Below, in pieces: positions 6,867 to 14,079 of a stretch of 21,701 nt of DNA (position 1 is the first letter of the stretch; every line of letters starts with the position of its first letter). The stretch spans positions 1 to 21,701 of the forward strand of contig CAJUOD010000046.1 in assembly GCA_910587875.1 (NCBI GenBank). Reading direction: 5' to 3'. A program made the translations under genes and the position numbers. This DNA is from an uncultured Oscillibacter sp. GTDB taxonomy: Bacteria; Bacillota; Clostridia; Oscillospirales; Oscillospiraceae. Below the pieces are notes generated by a model. That model saw only the letters and a program-made list of their open reading frames with translations. It did not search any database and was not told the origin of the DNA.

Positions 6867-8408
6867 TCAATATACAAGATCGATGATCTCCTCGTCCTCC
6901 GCCGCCTGGGCCAGCTGGGCTTTCAGCTTCCACTGGTAGGCGAGCCCTAAAAGCTGGATGGTCAGGAGCGGCGTCATGGCCACCATGGCCACCACGCCGA
7001 AGGCGTCCGTGACGATGCTGCCCCCCAGGGCCTCGCAGGCCCCCATGGCGAAGGGCAGGAGAAATGTGGCCGTCATGGGACCCGAGGCCACGCCGCCGGA
7101 GTCGAAGGCGATGGAGGTGAAGATTTTGGGCACGAAGAAGCTGAGGACCACCGCCAGCAGGTATCCGGGCACCAGGAAGGCGAAGATGGACACCCCCGTC
7201 AGCACCCGAACCATGGCAAGGCCGATGGACACCGCCACGCCGATGGACAAGCTGGCGCTCATGGCCCCGCCGGGGATGGCCCCGGAGGTAATCTCCTCCA
7301 CCTGCTTGTTCAGCACGTGGACCGCCGGCTCCGCCTGGACGATGAACCAGCCCATAAGCATGCCGATGGGAATCAGCAGCCAGTTGAAGGACAGCCCGGC
7401 GATCTGGCGGCCCAGATAGGTGCCCGCCGGGAGGAAGCCCACGTTGACCCCCGTGAGGAACAGGGCCAGGCCGATGTACGTATAGAGGAGGCCGATGACG
7501 ATCTTCCAGACCTTCTTCCGCTTCAGCCGCAGGGCCAGCACCTGGAAGACCCCGAAGAAGGCGGCGATGGGGAACAGGCTCTTGAAGACCTCCACGGCGT
7601 ACTCCGGGAAGGCGGAGACGAAGAGGCCCCCCAGCTCCCGGCTGTCCGCCGCCTGGGGCATGACGGAGGGGCTATAGGCCCCGGAGGCGGGGAAGATCAT
7701 CGCTAAAATCAAAACCGCCAGAATGGGCCCCACGGAGCACAGGGCCACCAGGCCGAAGCTGTCCTGTGCGGCGTTCTCGTCGCTTCGGATGGAGGAGACG
7801 CCCAGGCCCAGCGCCATGATGAAGGGCACCGTCATGGGCCCGGTGGTGACGCCGCCGGAGTCGAAGGCCACCGCCAAAAAGTCCTTGGGCACAAAGAAGG
7901 CCGCCAGGACGAAGACCACGGCGTAGGACCCCACCAGCAGCCACTGGAGGGAGATCTGAAACAGGATGCGGAGCAAAGCCACCACCAGAAAGACCCCCAC
8001 CCCGACGGCCACGGCCCCGATGAGCACCGCGTTGGGGATGCCGGGCACCTGGGAGGCCAGCACCTGGAGGTCCGGCTCGGAGATGGTAACCACCACGCCG
8101 ATCAGAAAGCTGACGGTGACGATGACCCAGACCTTCCGGGAGTTCGCCATGTGGGTGCCCACCTGCTCGCCGATGGGGGTCATGGCGGCCTCGGCCCCCA
8201 GGGTGAAAAAGCCCATGCCCAGAATCAGCAGCACCGCCCCCGCCAGAAAGGCCAGCAGCGCGTCCACCGGCAGGGGAGCCACAGTGAGGCAGAGGACCAG
8301 CACGATGGCCGTAATGGGCAGCACGGAGGCCAAGGCCTCCCGGACCTTCTCCCCCAGAACGGTCTTGGTCCGGCCCATCCGGTCCTTCCAGCGTCCCAGC
8401 CTGCCCAC
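6867..8408 (-). CDS. Tandem DUF1538 membrane protein, probable cation/proton antiporter
   Basis: 513-residue integral membrane protein containing two DUF1538 units. The signature occurs twice, 253 residues apart: AFDSGGVTTGPMT at 181 and AFDSGGVASGPMT at 434. Each lies at the end of a helix and is preceded by a PK (FFVPK) turn. From memory, a DUF1538 pair (UmpAB of Halomonas) has been reported as a Na+(Li+,K+)/H+ antiporter; here the two units are one polypeptide. The start is GTG at 8408, 6 nt after AGGAGGAGGA; a methionine at residue 11 has no such site. It is the first gene of an operon with a PII-like regulator. Transporter function is likely; ion specificity is unknown. Confidence 0.87.
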   Translation of the reverse strand: MGRLGRWKDRMGRTKTVLGEKVREALASVLPITAIVLVLCLTVAPLPVDALLAFLAGAVLLILGMGFFTLGAEAAMTPIGEQVGTHMANSRKVWVIVTVSFLIGVVVTISEPDLQVLASQVPGIPNAVLIGAVAVGVGVFLVVALLRILFQISLQWLLVGSYAVVFVLAAFFVPKDFLAVAFDSGGVTTGPMTVPFIMALGLGVSSIRSDENAAQDSFGLVALCSVGPILAVLILAMIFPASGAYSPSVMPQAADSRELGGLFVSAFPEYAVEVFKSLFPIAAFFGVFQVLALRLKRKKVWKIVIGLLYTYIGLALFLTGVNVGFLPAGTYLGRQIAGLSFNWLLIPIGMLMGWFIVQAEPAVHVLNKQVEEITSGAIPGGAMSASLSIGVAVSIGLAMVRVLTGVSIFAFLVPGYLLAVVLSFFVPKIFTSIAFDSGGVASGPMTATFLLPFAMGACEALGGSIVTDAFGVVAMVAMTPLLTIQLLGLAYQWKLKAQLAQAAEDEEIIDLVY

Positions 8409-8449
8409 GCGTCCTCCTCCTCTCTGAGAGCGAATTTCAAATATGGTTT

Positions 8450-8479
8450 ATCTTAGCACAAAACCGCCCCTCTTCGCAA
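8450..8479 (-). promoter_or_regulatory. Probable promoter of the DUF1538-PII operon
   Basis: On the minus strand, TTGCGA (8474-8479), 18-nt spacer, TAAGAT (8450-8455), about 41 nt before the GTG start. Confidence 0.65.
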
Positions 8480-8536
8480 GGGAATCCGGCGTTCTTTACA
8501 GGAAATTTACACCTTTGGGCCAAGTGAAAAAATCGG

Positions 8537-8565
8537 TTGCATTTCCGGCCGGTTTCCAGTAGAAT
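8537..8565 (+). promoter_or_regulatory. Promoter of the DUF4317 gene
   Basis: TTGCAT (8537-8542), 17-nt spacer, TAGAAT (8560-8565). The expected start near 8572 falls at an inverted repeat GACAG-CA-CTGTC, and a perfect palindrome GGAATATTCC follows at 8586-8595. Confidence 0.75.
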
Positions 8566-8629
8566 AGATGTTTGACAGCACTGTCGGAATATTCCAGCGG
8601 CCCCGCCGCTGAAGTCACGAGGTAACGCC

Positions 8630-9781
8630 ATGAATCAAAAAGAAGTCAGCGAGCTCCGCCGCCGCTTCCGGCCGGAGAAAAGCGCCGTCAGCCGGGTCTA
8701 CGGCTGCTATGTCAACGGCTCCAGCCGGGAGATCATCTCCTACCTGGACGAGTCCCTGGGGAACATGCCCCTGGAGGAGGCGGAGAAGTACTTAAGCCTC
8801 CTGAAAAAATCCCTCTCCGGCGCTTTGGGGAAGAACCTCATCGACGTGGTCTTCTCTACGGCGCAGGTGATGGACAGCGACGAGCACCGCCTCCTCTCCG
8901 CCCTGCGGGAGTCCCAGCTCAAGGACGGGGAGATTCGAGAGACCTTCTACCGGACGGTCATCGACGCCCTGGACATGGGGGAGGACAACTATCTCATCCT
9001 CCTGGCCCACGACGCCTACGACGTGCCCCATCGGGGGAAGGACGGCGAGGCGGACCCCGACGGGTCGGACGAGGTGTTCTCCTACATCCTATGCAGCGTC
9101 TGCCCGGTGAAAACCTGCAAAATGGAGCTGGGCTACTTCCCCGGCGAGAACGAGTTCCACAGCTGCGCCGCCGGGCAGGTGGTCTCCGCCCCGGAGCTGG
9201 GCTTCCTCTTCCCCGCCTTCGACGACCGGGCAGCGAATATCTACAACGCCCTCTTCTATTCCCGGAAGCCGGACCAGCTCCACCAGGAATTCCTGGACGC
9301 CGTCTTCCGCACCGAGCCCCCCATGTCCGCCGCCGAGCAGCGGGAGGCCTTCCAGGGGGCCCTGACCGGGGCCCTGGAGGAGGCTTGCAGCCTGGAGGTG
9401 GTCCAGGCGGTCCACGGGCGGCTCCTGGAGAAAATCGAGGCCGCGAAGGAGGACAAAGAAGCGGAGCCCCCGGCCCTCTCCGCCGGGGAGATCGGCGGCG
9501 TCCTCCGGGACTGCGGCGTGCCGGAGGAGAAGGCGGCGGCCTTCCAGGAGCGGTGCGCCCAGGCCTTCGGCGGCGCGGCGCTGAACCCGGAGAATCTCAT
9601 TGACGCCAAACGCTTCGACGTGAAGACAGAGCACGCCGCCATTTCCGTCGACCCGGCCCACAGCTATCTGGTGGAGACCCGGATGATCGACGGGCGGAAG
9701 TACCTGCTCATCCCCGTGGAGGAGGGCGTGGAGGTCAACGGCCTGCCCGTGGAGGTGGCGGGCGGCGGCGAACCGGCGTAA
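8630..9781 (+). CDS. DUF4317 family protein
   Basis: 383-residue soluble protein matching the DUF4317 family of Firmicutes, recognised from the start MNQKEVSELRRRFRPEKSAVSRVYGCYVN-type opening and the middle FSYILCSVCPVKTCKMELGYF. Function is unknown for the family. It contains a cysteine cluster (C-x2-C-x4-C around residues 156-163, with a further C at 179) that could bind a metal or be redox-active, and a charged helical region at ~270-290. There is no signal peptide or membrane segment. The ATG at 8630 follows ACGAGGTAA, a moderate ribosome site. It is a single-gene unit with its own promoter and terminator, divergent from the DUF1538 operon. Confidence 0.88.
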   Translation: MNQKEVSELRRRFRPEKSAVSRVYGCYVNGSSREIISYLDESLGNMPLEEAEKYLSLLKKSLSGALGKNLIDVVFSTAQVMDSDEHRLLSALRESQLKDGEIRETFYRTVIDALDMGEDNYLILLAHDAYDVPHRGKDGEADPDGSDEVFSYILCSVCPVKTCKMELGYFPGENEFHSCAAGQVVSAPELGFLFPAFDDRAANIYNALFYSRKPDQLHQEFLDAVFRTEPPMSAAEQREAFQGALTGALEEACSLEVVQAVHGRLLEKIEAAKEDKEAEPPALSAGEIGGVLRDCGVPEEKAAAFQERCAQAFGGAALNPENLIDAKRFDVKTEHAAISVDPAHSYLVETRMIDGRKYLLIPVEEGVEVNGLPVEVAGGGEPA

Positions 9782-9784
9782 AAG

Positions 9785-9812
9785 GCGGCGGGGCCCGTAA
9801 GGGTCCCGCCGC
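9785..9812. terminator. Bidirectional terminator between convergent DUF4317 gene and unknown operon
   Basis: 12-position stem (9785-9796 with 9801-9812, one G-T) with a GTAA loop. On the minus strand it is followed by CTTTTAC, serving the four-gene operon. On the plus strand the T-rich stretch is further away (CTGTTTTAG). Confidence 0.78.
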
Positions 9813-9825
9813 TGATTCCGCTGTT

Positions 9826-10848
9826 TTAGTATTTTAGGGGGTGAGCGTCCGTGTACAGCTTCCCGACGTTGATGGCGTAGAAGTCGAAGTTATCCAAAAG
9901 CGCCTCGAGCTCCTTGGGATATCCCTTCCCGGAGCTGCGGATTACATCCATCAGATGCACACTGACAGGATACCGGGTCGGGTCCATCCGGGTGGGGAGC
10001 CGGTGGGAAAAGCTCCAGCCCTGATACTGGATATGCACAGCGCTGTCGAACAGCGACGGCTCTCCGGGAATCTCCTCCCCCATGGACGGCGGGTATTGGT
10101 TCAGACCCTTGCCGTTGGAGTCAAAGAGCATCTTGAACCCCTCCGGCGGAGGCATCGTCCAGTCGATCATGCTCCCGCCCGTTTCCCGGAGGGCGTTGTT
10201 GAACCCGGTGTTGTAGGAGGCGTAGCGGGTATTGCGGACGTCTCCCTTCGGGAAATCCCGGGGCAGCTCCATCGGGCCGCAGCCATACTTATAGGAGAGA
10301 GCCTCGAAGTGGTCATGAACGGTGTCGATCAGGTCCTCCGTTTTGTAATAGTAATCGGAGTTATAATAGACGGTGAAGCTGGTGCATCCCATTTCTTTGG
10401 CGACTTCCTTGCCTTCCACGTAACTTGCGCTTTTCATGGTGTCAACCATGAGGATTCGGCTATAGCCATATATGTCTCTTAGGGCTTCCTGTGCGACCTC
10501 TGCTGTATCAAAGCCTTTGTCACCCCAATACGCCACAATATCAGATATGGCATGGTCCAGCGTCCGCAGTACGGACTCCTTGTCAATATTCCCCGAGGCG
10601 TATTCATCAAACATGGCCGGAAGCTGGTTGTGGAGCCGGACAGTAAGCCCTTCGTCCTCGCCAAAGGCACAGCCAAAACTTAGGGGCCTTTTTACTGAGG
10701 GATTCTCCGGTCGACCGGAAATCGTGACGGTATCCATAGATTTTGCAAGGGAAGCGTCCTTTTGGGCGGGTTCCCCAGCTTTGGCTTCTGCCTGAATGGC
10801 AGCTGCTAAGGGTACAGCTGTTTGACGCTGGTTATTTACGGAAAGCAT
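9826..10848 (-). CDS. Uncharacterised protein, gene 4 of the unknown operon
   Basis: 340-residue protein I do not recognise. The first ~55 residues are low-complexity (A, Q, K, S, P) and contain DTVTISG, a phrase reminiscent of the linkers of flagellar-type proteins such as FlgM. The rest appears globular, with aromatic-rich segments (VYYNSDYYYKTED, YASYNTGFNNALRETGG, MIDWTMPPPEGF). No signal peptide or membrane segment is visible. The ATG at 10848 is chosen because GGAGG lies 5 nt upstream; a TTG four codons earlier overlaps that site. It begins 24 nt after the stop of the preceding gene. It is visibly less GC-rich than neighbouring chromosome genes. Confidence 0.8.
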   Translation of the reverse strand: MLSVNNQRQTAVPLAAAIQAEAKAGEPAQKDASLAKSMDTVTISGRPENPSVKRPLSFGCAFGEDEGLTVRLHNQLPAMFDEYASGNIDKESVLRTLDHAISDIVAYWGDKGFDTAEVAQEALRDIYGYSRILMVDTMKSASYVEGKEVAKEMGCTSFTVYYNSDYYYKTEDLIDTVHDHFEALSYKYGCGPMELPRDFPKGDVRNTRYASYNTGFNNALRETGGSMIDWTMPPPEGFKMLFDSNGKGLNQYPPSMGEEIPGEPSLFDSAVHIQYQGWSFSHRLPTRMDPTRYPVSVHLMDVIRSSGKGYPKELEALLDNFDFYAINVGKLYTDAHPLKY

Positions 10849-10872
10849 AGTGACCTCCAATCGCTGACGCCG

Positions 10873-11859
10873 TTATTCGTTTGTCTCACTGAGCAGGGAG
10901 TCCAGGCTCTCGTCAATGGCCCCGGTGACAAAGTGGTCAATGAAGCCCTCCATCATCTTTACATACTCCTTGGACCAGTCGTTGAGACCGCTGACTTGGT
11001 GCACATTCTTTTTCATTGCGGCCGCAAATTGGACCGTGTCAAAGGGCTGGTCCGCCACGCGATACCATTGGTCTGCCGTCATGAGAGAATGCTTCTCGTG
11101 TCCAACCGTATAAACGCTGTTGGGATTAAAGGCTTCGTCAAACTGGTTCCTCAGCATGGCGCAATAGGTGTCCGCCCGATCTCCCATCTTGTGCCGCAGG
11201 ACGCCGAACTGCGACAGCTCACTTTGCATCTTCAGGAAATCCGAGGTCGTATTTTTACCGGCGTATTTCTCCCGAATTGCCGCTTCCGTTTCCTCAACGT
11301 TCATTCCCTCGTAACCGAACAGCTTCCGAAAGGCATGGCCATAAACGCTGTCGGCCCGCTTCTCCGCATAGGTTTCCGGGTCTATGCTCCCGCCGGAAGC
11401 GCCAGCATTTTTGGCCTCCTGATACGCAGCCCTTTTTTCGGGGTAGCAGATATGCTGATTGATTTCATCTATAAACTGGCGGTTGACTTCGCACCACTCC
11501 GCAGGCCCCGCAATGCCGCCTGTGATGGCAACCATATTCCCATCAAAAGCCTCATCGTAGCGGTTCCAAATTTCCGAGAGGATTTCGTCCGGGCTCATGC
11601 CGGCATAATCTGCCTGGGCGTTCAGCACCGCCAGCTGCTTCAGTTTTGCGTGGGTCGCGTTGCTGACGGGGACGTTTCCGTGATATATCCGATTCCCGGC
11701 GAAATCCTCCGGCTCCGTCCGGGGCTGCGGGGTGCTGGGGACGTAGCGGTCCTGCGCTTTGGTTGCCTCCATCACCTGACTGAAGGTTTTTGACGGTGTG
11801 GCTGGGGCCGTGGTTTTCCGGTATTCCGGGCGGGCCTGGGGCGCGGTTTCAATTCTCAT
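10873..11859 (-). CDS. Uncharacterised protein, gene 3 of the unknown operon
   Basis: 328-residue soluble protein of unknown function. The first ~55 residues are rich in P, T, A and Q and probably disordered. A helical domain follows, with LSEIWNRYDEAFDGNM and, near the C-terminus, LRNQFDEAFNPNSV: two Y/F-D-E-A-F-x-x-N motifs ~170 residues apart that may mark an internal repeat. It may belong to the clostridial DUF4885-like hypothetical families, but I cannot confirm this. The ATG at 11859 is preceded by GGAGG at 11 nt, a long spacing; a nearer ATG is out of frame. No membrane segment. Confidence 0.8.
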   Translation of the reverse strand: MRIETAPQARPEYRKTTAPATPSKTFSQVMEATKAQDRYVPSTPQPRTEPEDFAGNRIYHGNVPVSNATHAKLKQLAVLNAQADYAGMSPDEILSEIWNRYDEAFDGNMVAITGGIAGPAEWCEVNRQFIDEINQHICYPEKRAAYQEAKNAGASGGSIDPETYAEKRADSVYGHAFRKLFGYEGMNVEETEAAIREKYAGKNTTSDFLKMQSELSQFGVLRHKMGDRADTYCAMLRNQFDEAFNPNSVYTVGHEKHSLMTADQWYRVADQPFDTVQFAAAMKKNVHQVSGLNDWSKEYVKMMEGFIDHFVTGAIDESLDSLLSETNE

Positions 11860-11893
11860 GACGTTTCATTCCTCCAACGGTATAAACTTGGCC

Positions 11894-12634
11894 TTACGCC
11901 TGCAAATCAATTTCTCCGCCGCCGGCGGGGGCTGGCGCCTCCTCCGGCAGGGCCATGGCGGCGCTGTCCGCCGCGTACTGCTTGGCCACCAGCTCCATGG
12001 AGGGCTGGAAGGCGCCGGCCAGCTTCTGGGCCTGCTCCCGGAGCTCCATATCCACGGCGGCGATCTGCGCCTGCATCCGATTGTCCACTTCCGCCTCCCG
12101 GAGATAGCCGGACTCCCGAATCCGCCGCATGGCCTGCTTCCGCAAAAGCTCCTGCCTCTGGCGGCGGGCCTCCCGGGTCCGCTTCTCCTGTATCAGTTTT
12201 TTCTGCCGGTCCTGGGAGAGCTTCTCCCGGTCCAGCTCCCGGTTCTTCTTCCCCGCCCGCTGGACGGCCTTCTGCAGCTGGTTGATGGCGGCCTGGATCC
12301 GCTTGGCGTTGTCCGGGTCCGTCTGCTTGGCGGCCTTCAGCCGGGCAATCTGCCGCCGGGCGAAGCCCGCCGCCGCGTTGACCTCCGAGGGCCGCTTCGC
12401 CCGGGCCAGGCGGGCGTACGCCTCCATGGGCGCGTCGCCATAGCGGGGCTTGGGCTTGGCGGCGTTGAACTTGTCCCGGGTGGCCTGGGCCTTTTCCTTC
12501 GCGTCCCGCATCATCTCGTAGAGGTCGGGGCCGGAGTCCTTCTTCTCCTCCGCCGCCTGGGCGGCGCTCCGGCTCTGCCAGGAGGAGGAAGAGGCCGCAG
12601 AGGCCGCCGCGCTGTTCACTTGCATGTTGCCCAT
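11894..12634 (-). CDS. Uncharacterised coiled-coil protein, gene 2 of the unknown operon
   Basis: 246-residue protein dominated by charged helix. Residues 1-30 are A/S-rich (NSAAASAASSSS). Residues ~95-215 are very rich in K, R, E and Q with heptad-like leucines (INQLQKAVQRAG, QKKLIQEKRTREARRQRQ), indicating a long coiled coil. The tail is A/P/G-rich and ends EIDLQA. The ATG at 12634 has AAAGGAGG 7 nt upstream; the longer open frame overlaps the upstream gene and is rejected. It starts 32 nt after the previous stop. Function unknown; a structural or chaperone-like role is only a guess from the coiled coil. Confidence 0.8.
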   Translation of the reverse strand: MGNMQVNSAAASAASSSSWQSRSAAQAAEEKKDSGPDLYEMMRDAKEKAQATRDKFNAAKPKPRYGDAPMEAYARLARAKRPSEVNAAAGFARRQIARLKAAKQTDPDNAKRIQAAINQLQKAVQRAGKKNRELDREKLSQDRQKKLIQEKRTREARRQRQELLRKQAMRRIRESGYLREAEVDNRMQAQIAAVDMELREQAQKLAGAFQPSMELVAKQYAADSAAMALPEEAPAPAGGGEIDLQA

Positions 12635-12666
12635 AGCGGGGCCTCCTTTCGTTGGGGACGTTTCGT

Positions 12667-13425
12667 TTAAGCGCGGAGGTTCATACCGGCGGAGCGGATG
12701 CCTATGGCGGCGTATTCCAGCTCCCGGAGAGAATACAGTCCCTTGGCCCGGCCGGATTCCATCTGGAAGGACATGCCGATTTTTTGCAGCTTCACGGCGG
12801 CGGTCCATAGGTCGGCGTCTCTCCAGTTCTCGTCTCCGGAGGAGGCGACGGCGGCATACTTGGCCTCGAAGGAGGCGAAGACGGCGTGGACGCTTTTGTA
12901 GACCTTCTCTCTCTCCCCGGTGTGCCCCTGTTCTTCCAGGGGTGTGCCCACCATGTCGGCGAAGGATTCGGCCGCGCGTTCCTTCAGCTCATGATAGTTC
13001 GCCTCCCGCAGACAGCCGGCCGCCTCGCGGAAAGAGAACTTTGCCGCAGTATAGGCGGCGGCCAGGAGATCGACGGTGCCGGTGAGCTGCCCGGCCTCGT
13101 AAGTGGCGGCGTCGAAGGTGGCGCTGACCTGAAAGCCCGACCGGCCCGAGACGGTACAGCCGTCCTTATAGGCTGTCATGAAATTTACGCCGCCGGACAT
13201 GGTTTTTGTGACGCTTCCGTCTTCGTTTACCGTTTCGGTCTCCTTCAAGCCAAAGAGCGTCTGCCAGGAGTCCCTGCTGTCGCTCATCTCCAGGGGGAGC
13301 CGCTGGGGCGCGGCGTTTTCCACATCCTCCGGGGTAACGGGAGAGCTGGACGGAGCTCCGCGCTTCCAGGTTACGGAGGTTCCGTAGGACGCGGAAAATT
13401 GGCGCGATGCAGATGGAATAGGCAT
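12667..13425 (-). CDS. Uncharacterised protein, first gene of the unknown operon
   Basis: 252-residue protein of unknown function. The N-terminal ~45 residues are S/P-rich and probably unstructured. Residues ~58-110 look like beta strands (ETETVNEDGSVTKTMSGG, then TAYKDGCTVSGRSGFQVSATF). The C-terminal half is helical (HELKERAAESFADMVG, then KVYKSVHAVFASFEAKY). The ATG at 13425 is 7 nt after GAGGAGG. No signal peptide or membrane helix. It leads a tight operon (gaps of 32, 34 and 24 nt) whose members share a disordered head followed by a globular or helical body, but no obvious sequence similarity. Confidence 0.8.
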   Translation of the reverse strand: MPIPSASRQFSASYGTSVTWKRGAPSSSPVTPEDVENAAPQRLPLEMSDSRDSWQTLFGLKETETVNEDGSVTKTMSGGVNFMTAYKDGCTVSGRSGFQVSATFDAATYEAGQLTGTVDLLAAAYTAAKFSFREAAGCLREANYHELKERAAESFADMVGTPLEEQGHTGEREKVYKSVHAVFASFEAKYAAVASSGDENWRDADLWTAAVKLQKIGMSFQMESGRAKGLYSLRELEYAAIGIRSAGMNLRA

Positions 13426-13460
13426 GTCGTGTCCTCCTCTCGCTTTACAGCTCTACAATG

Positions 13461-13490
13461 TGTATATCGGCAGAACGCCGAAAAAGTGAA
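13461..13490 (-). promoter_or_regulatory. Promoter region of the unknown operon: sigma-A-like, with sigma-28-like alternative
   Basis: On the minus strand, TTCACT (13485-13490), 18-nt spacer, TATACA (13461-13466) forms a sigma-A-like promoter. Overlapping it, GCCGATAT (13464-13471) matches 7 of 8 bases of the sigma-28 (SigD/FliA) -10. The 8-mer 11 nt upstream, TTCACTTT, matches TAAAGTTT at 5 of 8. Which is used cannot be decided from sequence. Confidence 0.55.
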
Positions 13491-13518
13491 GGGAGGCCCC
13501 GGAAATTTTTGGCGGCGC

Positions 13519-13920
13519 TCAGTCCTCCACCGTATAGGAAAAGGGCAGAAGCTCCCTCGCCCGCTTCTTTTTCAGCTCCCCTTCTACGGAGAGGATCACC
13601 TCGCAGTCGGGCATATAGTCGCACAGTATCTGGCGGCAGTTCCCGCAGGGCGGTATGATCTCCCCGCCATCCTCTCCCCGGACCGCGACGATGGCGGAGA
13701 ACGCCCGCTCCCCGTTCGCCGCGGCGCTGCCTATGGCCACCTGCTCCGCACAGGCGCCATGCAGGGAGTAGACGTTCACCCCCACATAGACCTTCCCGCT
13801 TTTACAGCGCACCGCCGCCCCCACGGTGTGGTTCCGGCGCTCCTTGTCATAGCCGAGCCGTATGACCGCCCGGGCCCGTTCGATCAGCTCATAGTCCTGC
13901 TGTGTCAGCTGCAAGCTCAT
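13519..13920 (-). CDS. Cytidine-deaminase-family protein resembling blasticidin-S deaminase
   Basis: 133-residue zinc-dependent deaminase. The zinc site is complete: C57 and catalytic E59 in GACAEQ, and C92 and C95 in PPCGNCRQ. This three-cysteine arrangement is typical of homotetrameric cytidine deaminases. Spacing and phrases such as GVNVYSLHGACAE, PPCGNCRQIL and the C-terminal RELLPFSY align well, from memory, with fungal/bacillary blasticidin-S deaminase (GVNVY...CAE, SPCGRCRQ, RELLP..Y). The substrate may thus be a nucleoside antibiotic or simply cytidine. AGGTGAG precedes the ATG at 13920. It has its own promoter and lies upstream of the unknown operon on the same strand, separated by 93 nt. 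Confidence 0.9.
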   Translation of the reverse strand: MSLQLTQQDYELIERARAVIRLGYDKERRNHTVGAAVRCKSGKVYVGVNVYSLHGACAEQVAIGSAAANGERAFSAIVAVRGEDGGEIIPPCGNCRQILCDYMPDCEVILSVEGELKKKRARELLPFSYTVED

Positions 13921-13941
13921 GCGTCTCTCACCTCCGCCTCT

Positions 13942-13970
13942 ATTCTATCAAACCGCCCGCCGCCCTTCAA
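13942..13970 (-). promoter_or_regulatory. Promoter of the deaminase gene
   Basis: On the minus strand, TTGAAG (13965-13970), 17-nt spacer, TAGAAT (13942-13947), about 21 nt before the start codon, so the leader is very short. Confidence 0.75.
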
Positions 13971-14037
13971 CCGCTTCCCGTGAGATTGGCGGGATTTCCG
14001 GGCGACCGGATTTCCGGTAGATTTTTTCCCCAATCCG

Positions 14038-14046
14038 TGGTATGCT
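14038..14046 (+). promoter_or_regulatory. Possible extended -10 promoter of the cell-wall operon
   Basis: TGGTATGCT carries the TGn extension plus TATGCT at 14041-14046, 33 nt before the ATG. The -35 region is poor (TAGATT at 17 nt), so recognition would rely on the extended -10. Confidence 0.5.
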
Positions 14047-14079
14047 GAACTATCCCCTCTGTGAAAGGAGGCTCCGCCC

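Noticed and set aside
5127..6950. 607-residue open frame on the plus strand across the exchanger and PII genes
   Set aside because: Composition is proline/glycine/arginine-rich and repetitive, it crosses a terminator and overlaps two well-supported genes. It is an open frame caused by high GC.
8437..8631. 64-residue minus-strand frame in the DUF1538-DUF4317 gap
   Set aside because: It covers both divergent promoters and has no ribosome site, so it is treated as regulatory DNA.
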